A stretch of 64,000 nucleotides of DNA, taken from the NCBI RefSeq assembly GCF_910592395.1, contig NC_088308.1, forward strand, positions 16,507,501-16,571,500, given 5' to 3'. Every line of letters begins with the position of its first letter. Position 1 is the first letter of the stretch. The notes under the pieces were generated by a model that did not search any database, was not told the DNA's origin, and saw only the letters and a program-made list of their open reading frames with translations. A program made the position numbers and the translations under genes. Origin of the DNA: Lineus longissimus (lineage: Eukaryota; Nemertea; Pilidiophora; Heteronemertea; Lineidae). Shown piece by piece: positions 24,497 through 37,800 of the stretch.

Positions 24497-27400
24497 ACGA
24501 CGGACGCCACGGTATGGGATAAGCTCACCTCTGCTAAGAGGTGAGCTAATGAACCTTGGGGAGAAAACGAATAGCATTATTTTACCAACTGGTGCTTTTT
24601 AGAAAACAACCATTGTTTCTAATGAATAAGTCTATTAAAACAACCAAGAGAAAGAATATTCATTATGACGCCGGTATACATATAGATAACATGGATAATT
24701 CAAATTCAAGATTGTAGCCCTTTTTTCATTTACAACGCGTCAGCCAACCTCAAAATCATATTTTGAATGGAAATACACGGACCGAGGTCCTTTTCATACA
24801 ACCTGACTGTATGAGAAGCAAAAATCAAGCCAATTCCTACTTGAAGTAGTGAAAGAGACACTTCCTCGGTTCATCGCTGAGTCTTTCCAATGGCCAGTTT
24901 TTCATGAACGAGATATTCTTGAGGAATTTCAGGTGGTCCGGGTCAAGCACGTTCTTCAATCCACCATCCATGAAGATGTCTTCGAAATCCTACAAAGAAT
25001 ACAAAGTATTTTGTAAAAAGGATGTGTTAGCAGAGAGTTTTGGCGCTTGTGGGCCAACCGTCCCTACCTCAAGGGTTGACCATAGGTACCAACATTTTGG
25101 TCGGAACTTGAAATTCTGAAGCAATAAGAACTCCTTCTAAATGAAGTGAATGCCAATTTTAACCTCGACGGTTGTTCTCTGAAAACATAGAACAGACTCC
25201 CATCCTTGAAATTGGCATCCACGTTTCGAAGGAGTTCTAATTGCTTTAGGATTTCAAGCACTTGTGAAATATCTTAGAGATGGTATAACCGACTTACAGC
25301 AGACTTCCATATAGCTGTAGTTGCATGTTCATTCCACACTTATATACATGTAGTGGTTCCACAATTAACTGTTGGTAATGCCAATGCTCGCTTTCAACTG
25401 ATATGCAAAATCATTTTTTTACAACAGAGTTCAATATAACTTGCTTCTGCCCATTCGTTGCTTACCACAACTGATAAACAGAGTAATTCCACAACAGACT
25501 TCAGCATATCTGTTGGTTGTCCATCCCTCGCTTACCTCAACATTTATTCGTTGTTTAATTTGTGATGTTTTAGAATAGAAATCGATATCTCACCAAACCG
25601 CGGGGGTCGAGCTAAAATGTAGACCGCCGGGATTGAAATCGAGGCGTAGAGTCAACTAATACTCCAGTTCGGTATCAATTCCTCAAGTATAATTTTCAGT
25701 ATAACTGTTGCTTGCCTATCCCTCGCATACATCAACTGTATGTAATTCCAATATAACTGTTGCTTATGCCCACCGTCGCTTACCTCAACTGTTACACAGA
25801 GTAATTCCATAACTGACTTCAATTCCCGCTGCTGGCCCACTCCTCGCTTTCCTCAACTGATAATATCAGTTATACTGATAATACAGTTATATATCATCAG
25901 TTGAGGAAAAGCGGGAACACTGTGTATCAGTGATAGTAATAGTAATTCCACAACAGACTCCATTATGACTACGGCTTGTCTATATTTCACCTAACTCATC
26001 GGCACACAGAGTAATTCCACAACAGACTTCAATCCTTGTTGCTGGCCCACTCCCCGCTTTTCCTCAACTGATATGCAGTGTTGTCCACAATTGACAGACT
26101 TCATTATGACTGATGTTTGTCCATATTTTGCTCACCTCAACTGATATACAGAGTAATTCCACAACAGACTTAAAGAAAATTGTTGCTGGTCCATTCTTCA
26201 CTTCCCTCAACTGATCAGTAATTCCACAACAGGCTTAAAAAACTGTTCCTTGTCCATCCTTCACTTCCCTCAACTGATATACAGAGTAAGTCCACAACAG
26301 ACTTCAATCCCTGTTGCTGGGCCACTCACCGCTTTCCTCAACTGATATAGAGAGTAAGTCCACAACAGACTTCAATAATGACTACCGCTTGTCCATTCTT
26401 TACCTACCTCGACTGAAATACAGAATAGTTCCACAGCAGACTTCAATATGATTACTGCTTGTCTATATTTCACCTACCTCATCGACACACAGAGTTATTC
26501 CATAACAGACTTCAATCCCTGTTGCTGGGCCACTCCCTGCTTTTCCTCAACTGATATACAGAGTAAATCCACAACAGACTTCAATAATGACTGCTGCTTG
26601 TCCGTCCTTCACCTACCTCTACTGAAATACAGAATAGATCCACAGCAGACTTCAATAAGATTACTGCTTGTCTATATTTCACCTACCTCATCGACACACA
26701 GAGTAATTCCACAACAGACTTCAATCCCTGTTGCTGGGCCACTCCCCGCTTTTCCTCAACTGACATACAGAGTAAATCCACAACAGACTTTAATAATGAC
26801 TGCTGCTTGTCCGTCCTTCACCTACCTCTACTGAAATACAGAATAGATCCACAGCAGACTTCAATATGATTACTGCTTGTCTATATTTCACCTACCTCAT
26901 CGACACACAGAGTTATTCCACAACAGACTTCAATCCCTGTTGCTGGGCCACTCCCCGCTTTTCCTCAATTGATATACAGAGTAAATCCACAACAGACTTC
27001 AATAATGACTGCTGCTTGTCCGTCCTTCACCTACCTCTACTGAAATACAGAATAGATCCACAGCATACTTCAATATGATTACTGCTTGTCTATATTTCAC
27101 CTACCTCATCGACACACAGAGTAATTCCACAACAGACTTCAATCCCTGTTGCTGGGCCACTGCCCGCTTTTCCTCAACTGGCATACAGAGTAAATCCACA
27201 ACAGACTTCAATAATGACTGCTGCTTGTCCGTCCTTCACCTACCTCTACGGAAATACAGAATAGATCCACAGCAGACTTCAATAAGATTGCTGCTTGTCT
27301 ATATTTCACCTACCTCAACTGAGATACAGAGTAGTTCTACAGCACTCTTCGAGATAACTGTTGCTTGTCGTATGCTCCGCGTTACTAATGCCAACTCCTG

Positions 27401-30400
27401 CAGGAAACCAAGAAACATTTTTTTAGCAGTTGAGCGTTGATTGAACGAACAGTTCAATATGGAGTGATCTAAATAAGCTGGAGAGTCTATTCGGAACAAT
27501 GCGTTCAAACCACGTCATTACATTAAATTGACATTAGATATTCAATACGCAGCCTATTGCGTTATAAATCATATTGGTGTGGTAGAGATATTGACTCTTT
27601 GGTAGTTGTGGCAATCAGTGTAGTTTTTACTGGTGATGGACTGAGGTAATACAGCAATTTGTTAATTGGATGACCATACATTGATCAGCAACGGCGGATA
27701 CGATACTTGGTAGCTTGAAAGCCCCGAAATATGACATAACCCAACAGGCATTTTATCAATTAGTTTGTTCAGTGCATGTACGTAATAATCAACACATGAT
27801 GTAACGTCTGATATGTTTTTTGCCTGCTTTAAACGTTCAACAAAACGTCGCCAAGGCTTGAGTTATCGGGCGAGCCACCTTGCCAGGCATTACACTTTTA
27901 GAAATGATTCGAAGGTTGTTGAGCTCTTGGGAATGCTTAATGGCTTTTCGACCAACACTGCACCCCTTGGAGGTTTTCGGTAAGATTATCAAAAACAACT
28001 AATTGATTTTGCAATTCCAAAAACACAAAGCTTTGGGGTTTTTTCGCTGAAAAATCTCTACGGGTAAGCTATATTTGTGTCGGCTAAAAGGTTTTTCAAA
28101 AATCTCCAAAACCTATATTTCTACGATATCATCTCATGAAACAAAACTAAACTCGTCTTTCGATGTCGATTAAATATGTATATATCATAGGCTATAACTA
28201 CACTGCCTGACTGCAGCCAATACATTTATGCAATCATTGAGAACGGTCAGCGGCTATAATTTGGCTATTTTTTTACATGAAAATGGCGTTTTTGGCTGAT
28301 TTGAGGGTCAGGGGTGTGAAATAGGGCCCAAAACAAGATCTTTTTAATCAAAAAAAAACGTCTTCCCATTTTAGCTTGTGTTAGAATAACTTACCCCGAA
28401 CTCCATTCCCCTATGGAGGAAGCATATCGTCCGCGCTACTTGAGCCTCCTTGTCGTATACTGTCACCACAACTAGTAATAAGAAGAAAAAAAACAGTCAT
28501 AAATTTCACTGCATGTTGAAATATAGAATTTGTTTGCAAGTGTTAAATATTTGATCCATTCGACATAGATTTCCATTGCAAATTTTATTTCACAATATTC
28601 GATCAAATTGTTCACATGAAATCTAAACGTTTTTAAACTGGTTGTAAAAGATACGGCTAGCATGGCTAACTGTTATGGTTCTGTCTCTCCTTCATATTTG
28701 GAATGATGATAAATGGTAAACAGTAAAATTTATAGCAAGGAAACAGCCCAACGAGGTGCCCTGTCATCTTCAGCAAATTAGTTTATTATTACATGTAGGA
28801 TTGATAAAAATCGCAAATATTATAACCCAGCCTACCCAGAACACTTTCTGGAGAACCAAGAGCAGTCACAAGCTTGCGCACACGATGTCATTTCAGGCCA
28901 GTTGAGAGTTACACAGCGGCACCGATCACTAGTGGGAGGCTTTTTCCGACTTATCAACGGTTTGATGCAACTTATCAACCCAGATGCACTCATGTGTGAC
29001 ATGCAAAGGCTCCAATGAGAGGAGCTAATTAATATTCGCACTTCTTTAATGGCCTACTTTGGGAAGAACTATTTTTTTCACAGGTTTCATGGAAATCCGA
29101 CATTTTGAACAAAGTCGGGGAAAAGGTTGGACAGTGTCGGAGAAATGTTGGACAAATCAGGAAAAAGTTAGAGAAACCGTTGATAAGTCAGAAAAAGCCT
29201 CCCACTAGTGGATACCCGAGATCTCCCGTTCACAAGGCCGACTCTCATCCGTTGTGCCACTGCGCTCTCCCAAAAGACTCCAAAACATACTATAGTCAAT
29301 TTCATGATAAACAATGTACGACTTAAACCTGCATCAACGTACCTGTTCCCGATAAGATGAAATAAAATGCTACTGGAGGATGACCTTGTCGCACAATGGC
29401 ACGCTTACTTTCATAGCTGTAACGAAAAGATTAAATATATATGAATATAAAATTTGACAACATCACAATAAAGTTCTTCCCATATCCATGTATACCAGGA
29501 TTTCAAACTGTACACCTTGAAATATACAAGAATTGCTGAATGACTGCACTAGTATCTGTGCCATTATCATCGCCCGCGTTGATATCATAAAGTTATCTCA
29601 GAGTGACCGGTTGCACCTAGCATGCCTATTGTGGGCGAAGCAACCCAGTCGTCCAATACAGAGGTGCAGCCCTACCAAAATGGCATACCGAATCTACCGT
29701 TATGGGGGGGGGGGGATTTATGCGGAGATGACAAGAACGTATGTTGTACTAGGAGGGTATTCGAAAAAGCTGGATCTGCTGGACTGCGGGATTAACTGGA
29801 CTGTGACTGATTGATCGCCACCGCCTGAATGGATTGCCAAGTTACAAAATCCCTAACATTTCCCACCATGTGCCTCAAGTGCACACACTGGCACTGTCAA
29901 CATGGATTCCAGAGAAATCTCAGGGCTATTACCGCTGGTTCTACATGAACTGCAAACCTGACAGAAGGTTTGTGTTGTAGCTGAAGAACTTACTGAGTCA
30001 ATGTGTGAATGGTTATGTACTTGAGTCGCGGCATTCGATTAGACAGCATGAGGCTGAGTATTGCAGCAGGCAATGTAGACCTACCGGTAGGCTACACTAC
30101 AGTACAACATGCAGTAACATTTCCCACCATGTGCCTCAAGTGCGCACACTGGCACTGTCAACATGGATTCCAGAGAAATCTCAGGGCTATTACCGCTGGT
30201 TCTACATGAACTGCAAACCTGACAGAAGGTTTGTGTTGTAGCTGACGAACTTACTGAGTCAATGTGTGAATGGTTATGTACTTGAGTCGCGGCATTCGAT
30301 TAGACAGCATGAGGCTGAGTATTGCAGCAGGCAATGTAGGCCTACCGGTAGGCTACACTACAGTACAACATGTAGTGCATTAAATATAGGCTTTATGGCC

Positions 30401-33400
30401 GGGTCTATTTGGCAAGCCGCTCGCCGAACAGGCATCTTTTTTTGTCCTGTTTGGAGAGCCGCTTGCCAAACAGCACTAAAAAGCCACCCTGTTCGGCAAG
30501 CCGGGCTTGCCAAACAGGGCAAAAATACTACCCTCTTTGGCGAGCCGGAGAGGTTACAACATGTTGGCCAATCAGAGAGCAGTGACGTCATATTCGAATT
30601 TATATGCGCATATTTAACAATGGCCGACTTCCCGCTCTCGATTCAATTTCTGTTACTAAACTCGGGTTTTGGTCAATAATCCATGAAGAAGCATGTACAT
30701 GTACATGACTGTATGGATTTACAAAAAAAGTCATAAACGTGATTTAACTGATAAGCATGTTAAATGCATTAGTGTGCATTTCTAAAGGCGTTTCATTGTA
30801 ACTCCAGTGTTGCTGACCGTTTTGCCACGAATGATAATGAGCTCCTGGATGGTTGAATATGCATGAGTTCGGCTCTCCATCTAGGGCATGAAAAAGGCGC
30901 TGTTTGGTGAGCCGGGCTTGCCAAATAGTCACTTCCTTAATGAAAAATGGCCAGGGCCATTGTGCTCACCTCATGTGGAGGAAAGATGGATAAAGAGCAT
31001 GGTCTTGTGTCATGTAGTGTTAGGTTTGATGTAGGTCCAAGCAATTACAATTTCCCCAAAATGGCCAATTTACAGTACATTCGACCTCTGTGACCTTGAA
31101 AAGTAGGTCAAATCAAAGAAGACCCGGGTGACACATTGAATGGTTGTTAGAATTAGATGTACCTATGATATAAAATTGGTGCCAATCGGGCAAGTCATTA
31201 CTAGGAATAATGGCATTTTGAAGAATTTAGGATTTGGCCCCCCTCCCTGGAGGCCAAACGGCAAATCAGATCGCACCAAACTTCGATACCTGAGATCACC
31301 TGACCAAGGGGTACATGTGTACTTAATTTGTGATCAATAGTCATTGCAGTGAAGAAACGTGCCATAGTTACGGCCTGACGGCGAATTTACGCCATTTGAC
31401 CTCTGTGACCTTGACAAGAAGGTCAAATTAACAAGAGGCCCAAGGGCCCGGCGCTCAGCTGAGTTGTTGCTGCGTTGTTCGTATATATTACATTACTCGT
31501 CAAACTCTACTAAACTAAGGACTCAAAGCCTGAGGATATTAGCTTCTGGATGTGTAACAGTGAATTACGGTAGACTGGCGCAATCTACTTCAAGCAAGCT
31601 CCACCCTTGCAATGTGTGCGCTAACAGATAACCTAACCTATATTGGACCATCAATTCTACACACAGCAACATGATTCATCCTCAGCTGTTACCATGATGA
31701 TGATGATGATGATGATCCTTTTCGCAAATTGGTCGTCTTCTGTCTTTCTTCCATACTTTATTGCCACCGGATGTAGTCTGCCCTTGTGGAGGGAGCCTTT
31801 CAGCACAGGACACAAGAATCCATGCGAATTGAATCACATGGAGAGACTAGCCCAATCACCCGCTTTTGGCTGGGTAGAAATGGGTAAATCTCGCAGACTG
31901 GACCTTAAACTCTACTGCCGACGTGTGAGGCCGGTCTGACAGATGAGCAAGTAGGGTCCACCTAATGCAGAAGGCACCAGTTTCCCTAACTAAAAGGGTA
32001 ACATTAACAAAATGCCCTACCCAACTCTATTATTGCCTAAAGGCCTGTGTACACTAGTAAAATATTAGCAACATTTTTACAACATTTCCAGTTGCAACAA
32101 ATGTTGCAAAAATGTTGCGTAGTGTGTACAGAGCAAAACGCGTCTTACATTTACAACATGTTGTAAATTGTTGTAAAATTGTTGTAAAATTGTTGTAAAA
32201 TTGTTGCAATGCAATTCTTTGTTGCATGTTGTAAAAATGTTGCAAACTCTTCAGCCAATCAGAAATAGGATTTGCGTCATGTGATCTACCTGAAGTCATG
32301 TGACTTGAACAAGAAGCAGGTATAGCAACTCTCAAGTGAGTGTCTTGCTTCGTAGGGTGATGAAACCTTTTCTAGAAGTTTCATCCATTCGCAGGAAGTT
32401 TTTGTATGACGGCTTGTCAGTCAGCCGCAACTCCTTTAACAGGCAGTGGTATGCCCCATGATCCACCCTCATTTTGATCCAGGGCCTGGTCCATATTCTC
32501 TTTGGTTATTTCGCCGCCTCTTCCATCTCTCAACAATGACAGCTAAAATTGCTGCAGTAGCACTCAAAACACATCTTCTCTCCTTGGAATCATCCATTTT
32601 CCCTCCAAAATACCCATTTCCCTTTGTTCCCACTAAAAAGTTTGCAACAATTTACCAACATGTTGTAAAAATGTTGCTAATTTGTTGCAATTTTGTTGCT
32701 AGTGTACACAGGGCCTTGAAGGGCTTGTTGCAAAATTGTTGTAAAAATGTTGCTAATATTTTACTAGTGTACACCCTGCTTAAGTCAAGTGAAACTCTTA
32801 CAAACCTTAGCAGAATGCCACCATTGAAATGTTGATAGCAAGTAAAAACTTTAAACAGATAGACTTGATTTTTTTAACCAACTGCCACATGCGGTTTTCT
32901 TTATTTAGTCAATTTTGAGGTACAGAATGAAATACTTGAATACTAAAATTGAATGGCTCTTCTGATGATTGCACTGGTGAACACCGAAGTCGATGGGATG
33001 TGCAAAGTCATAGCTCGATCCTCTCTCTTGGTCATCTGTGATGTGGTCACCAAATATGTTCAAATGCAGCTGCAGTAGTGCAGATCATTCCTGCAAAACA
33101 TGATGAGGAGATAACATTTTAATTTTGATAGATAGCTAAGCTAGCCAAGTTTTATATCAAATACAAGGCCAACAACAACTGATAAGGCGCTAGGGCCGAA
33201 TGATCAAGGAAGTTCATTGAGAATACATTGTGATAAGAGTGATGAATCGGCCCCGTTTGAAGCATTGCGCTATGTACAGTGTGCATGTGTCAGTGTGTAT
33301 CAGCTATCGCATTTACTGTTTGTTGACATTTCAAATCGCCGGAGTGGATCCTCAATTACACTGTTTATGTACATTGGCAACCTTACCCGATGATATCGGA

Positions 33401-34106
33401 ACGATGTTTATTATTGTCTTGTTTATTCACATTAGTTCTGCTATGTGACAAGAGTTATTTGTTGAGTAATCCATGCTTTAAAGCCGGACTTTGACATCGT
33501 TTCTCAGACCAAGCTGCATTTCAGATCGTTTTTCAACGATCGTCGACGAACTATTTCAAATTAATCACATCCAATTAAACAATCCAAGCCTTCCCTAATG
33601 TCATCAACATGCAATAACACAAGCAGCCAAATATTATCGCCTGTGAAATTGTGGATTTAATGAGAACTTACCTCCGAATTGACAGAACGCGATCTATTCC
33701 ATAGCATGGTCTCCTTACGTCTGAACTGCGCAGACTCCGAGACGTGACGTTCGCTGCGCATGGGATAACTCGCGCGAAATTTAAAATGCTCTTCTTGGGG
33801 GTGCTCACTAAATTGCGCCAGTAACACCACCTGGTGAGAAATTCATGAACCACGCCTATTGATAATGAAAGAGAAAGCTTTGCTCTATAAGATTAGATTT
33901 GATTCATGATCCCCAACTTGAAGAATTAGGAGAAATCAGCTGCTGGCAAAGTTTTTGGAAAATTTCGCTCGGTGCCACCTAGTGGCCAAACCGCTCATCC
34001 TGCCGGACCCACATTTGGTCTATTCAGGAGTCCTGAAGGGTCTCAATGCCTCAGAGGGAAAATCTATCGCCTATCCACCATAGTTTTGAAACGTGCCTGT
34101 TTAACG

Positions 34107-34161
<55 letters not shown>

Positions 34162-34766
34162 GGACATTCATTCTACCATTTACTCATATGAATAGCTCAG
34201 CTTGTCAGCTGAGCTAAAAACCTGTGTGACATATACTGTATGGTGGTTAGATGTACCCATGATATCAAATTGGTGGCAATCGGGCAAGAAGTTAAGGAAT
34301 AATCACATTTTAAGGCTTTTGGATTTTGCCCCCTGGTGGTCAAGTGGTGAATCATATTGGACAAAACTTCGGTCCCTGAGATCAGCTGACTAAGGGGTAA
34401 ATGTGTACCAAATTTGGTATCAATAGTCATTGCAGTTTAGAAACGTGCCATCGTCACATCCTAACGGCCAATTTACACCATTTGACCTCTGTGACCTTGA
34501 AAAGGAGGTCAAATCAAAAACCCGGAGGATATATGATGCACCTTTGCTAGAAGTACCTACCATATTTTTTTCAAAATTTCCCGACTACTATTAAGGGAGA
34601 TATTGCATATTTTCACTTTTAACGTTTGGCCCCCTGGTGGCCAAACCATGAAACGAATCGGACCGAAACTTGGTCTCCCAGGTGTCATTACATAAGGTTA
34701 CATGTGTACCAAGTTTCAACTCAATAGCTTTAACAGTTACGAAACGTGCCCTGCTAACGGACGACG

Positions 34767-34849
<83 letters not shown>

Positions 34850-37800
34850 ACGACGGACGCCACGGTATGGGATAAGCTCACCTCTGCTAAGAGGTGAGCT
34901 AAAAATGTAACATCCCATTTTCTGAGCGATCTCCAATCCACGCGCTGGTGTTCCATGAGTCAAGATCTAGTGTACCAGCGGTCCAGCTTTTTCGAATACC
35001 CGTAATAGGATGGCTGTACAACAAGCAGCCTTAGTAATTCTTATTACGAACGGCAAAATAAGGTAAAATGGGGTAATTGTAGCCCTGGTCTAATTGTAGC
35101 CCCTGACTATGTTTTTGATTTATATTCCGATAACCATGGAATTATTAAGCCAACCCAAGCATGGATATGAAAGAGGTGACTCTTGAGTATCACAAAATAG
35201 ATTGTTTTGGATCACGCAACATGTTATGTAAGAGCTTTGGCTATAAGAAGTAAACAAATCGAAGTTTTTGCAGGTATGAATTTTCCACACTTACAGAGCA
35301 ATTATATATTTGAAACGTGGTTCAGGCGATTAGTATTGAGTGTACAAAATGTTGTATGTGGCATTTGATGTCATTGTATTGTATTGTATTGTTAAAAGTA
35401 AATTTTCCAGATACACTTTTCTGACCAAAGTAACCTCGGGTAATTTGTAACCCGTTGGTTCGGGGGATTTGTAGCCCCTATAAATACATGTAGCTCAATA
35501 AGCCTGTCAAGAATCATGAAGATGCTAAGTTTCTTCATTCTTATACCTGAATTATATTATTTGATCATAAATCTATCTGATTTAGATAAAATAGATAAAA
35601 TGGTAACCCTTTATGTACCAACAATGATACATTTGAGGTTTCATACTAGTTTATCTAACATTGTTTCGAAAAAAAATATTTTCAAAGTCACTGGGGTCTC
35701 TAGTTTAAGCCACACCACTGACTGGATAGCAGCATTTCGCATGGTACATGTACATTGCATTACCATTAAAGTGATGCCAGCTATAATTGGGATTGATACA
35801 TGACCCATCCCTGAAACTAAAGTTTTTAACGGCGCACGACAAGACCGTCACTCAATTCAGAGTCTGACACAAGGTGTTATGTACAACAGAGGTGATAAAT
35901 AGAACTTTGTGTTTTAACACCAGTTTAAAATCAGTCTGATTTGCGACGATATGTTCAAATTGTTGGTAAGTGATTGCATCGAATATCTCTTAATGTGTTC
36001 AATAAATACCGTTTGATACCAGCAAAATCACGTCTCAACCTAGATTGTGATAATACTAAATGTTTTATTACAAATAAAGACCATAAACCTGCGAAAAAAA
36101 GTGTTCTTATGCATAAAAAACAAGTAATTTGAAATTATCAAGGGCAAATTACCCCAAAGCCACTGGGTCATTGTATATATTGCAGCATTATTGGAAGAGG
36201 TGCCACTACAATATCCCGGGCTGTTTTTGTGAATCTGCTGGGAAATCTCTTGCATTACCTAAGTTATAGGTAAAAAAGTTACCCAATTTTACCTTACATT
36301 GGACGAAGTACGATGGTGTGTGTCTTGCGCAATTTCATTTACACGACACTCGTAATTCAGCGTACATATAGGACCAAGAGAACTCTTGAAAACCGTTGTC
36401 GATGAAATTCATTCACTACACACATCGTTTATTCGTTGTCAGTCCGCTGCTCTTCGTAAGGGTTGCAAAACCTGCCAAGAACATGAGATATCGCAGCGAA
36501 GAAGAAGACTTGCACTTGCCTTTCACACCATCCAACCTGGCACATTGCTTTCTGTATTTTCTTGGGATATTCCGCAAAAGCATTGATATTTCGTAGAGCT
36601 ATTTGTAACTGAAAGAGAAAAATGTAATTTAACTGGCACCAACACAGAAGTTAGTATAAACTAACAATACCGTCAAAAATATGAGAGTAAATATTTGTAT
36701 TTTCCTATTTTAACCTTTTCGCAGAGAATGTATTTATTCATATCGTACAAAGTTTCCTTTGTTTGTGAATATCAGCCAACAGTTTACTATAGTCCGTTTG
36801 TAAATGTTATGTCCGTACCGTTGGGGACTCTGGAGGGCGAACTACTGGTCGGATTGCTTTGAAGGTTGTTTTTTATCGATCCTTGCCTCAAAACCAAACA
36901 TGATTTTAAGGGTTCAGCATTCTCAAGGCAGAAATGAAAGCAATTCTTCAGCGAAGTCCAATGGGTCGTTTGGATGATGCCTGGAATGGCCATGTTTGGT
37001 TTCTGGATATTTCTTATTCATTTGTGGCCCATGATTAGATGGGCACAAAAATATAATAACCTGAAAATAATAACCTGAATATTTCATCCAGATAGGTCGG
37101 GAAATAAACCGTACAGAGCGGAAAATGTCCGAATTCAATGCACTGCGTCAATGTACACATATAAATGCAAACAAAAAAATTATGTCGTTACCATGGCTAC
37201 TAAAATGAAACAATCATGCTTGGTTTTGAGGCAATGTCAATAAAAACCAAACTAAAAGGAAATCCGACCAGTAGTTCGTCTTCCAGAGCCTCAAACGATG
37301 CGGACATAACATTTGCGGATGGACTGTAGTTACTAGCAGTAGTATTGCGTATCTTAGCTATGGACTTGATAATGCTGCTTCTCTACTCACATATTTTATG
37401 TCTTTTTCTGTCCTATGTTCTGGATTTAACTGTAAAATTCGCTTTGCTTCCTGTGAGACTCGTTCCTAAAACAGGAAATCGACAATAAAAGCACTTGCCA
37501 CTTTTACCGTCAGCAAGAAACCAATGAAACTCACCCGTGTGGTCGGCATAACCATGATTTAGCGTGTTCCCACATTATTTCATATCTTGCAAATGATACA
37601 AAACTGCATATTAGATAGCTTGGCGTTCGCCAATGTCGGAACTGAATATACACCAGGAATTCAAGTCATACTTCATCAGTAATATACTGCTCATATGCAG
37701 CACTTACGATAAACGGGAACCTCCAACAACTTCCCTGGATTTCATGTTGTACTGGCCAATCGCAATAGGCCCTCGCGGGGGGGGGAGGGCGTGTGTGTTT

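Larger units (their letters stand above)
31431..34214. mobile_element. TA-flanked element nested in repeat A copy 3
   Basis: The empty site is visible in copy 2 (~23894): caaacTAaaaacctg. Here the TA is duplicated (31429-31430, 34215-34216). The left end is ACAAGAGGCCCAAGGGCCC followed by GCTCAGCTGAG; the right end has a GACA microsatellite (~34107-34162) then GCTCAGCTTGTCAGCTGAGC, giving matching GCTCAGCTGA inverted ends. Its right-hand part repeats the repeat A plan (GAAACGTGCC, TTTAACGGAC, microsatellite, terminal hairpin), so the two are distant relatives. Confidence 0.8.
30947..34900 (+). mobile_element. Repeat A, copy 3 (interrupted)
   Basis: Starts ATGGCCAGGGCCATTGTGC and ends with the ACG microsatellite (~34755-34850) and the AGCTCACCTC/GAGGTGAGCT hairpin, like copy 2. 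It is split at 31430/34215 by a 2.8-kb element. Without the insertion it is about 1.17 kb, near-identical in plan to copy 2. Confidence 0.85.

Noticed and set aside
26448-27440. Plus-strand open frames of 70-128 codons with repeated 'TDFNPCCWAT'-like peptides
   Set aside because: They are the antisense reading of the exon-tail array; the 209-bp unit is not a multiple of three, so the frame shifts from trimer to trimer.
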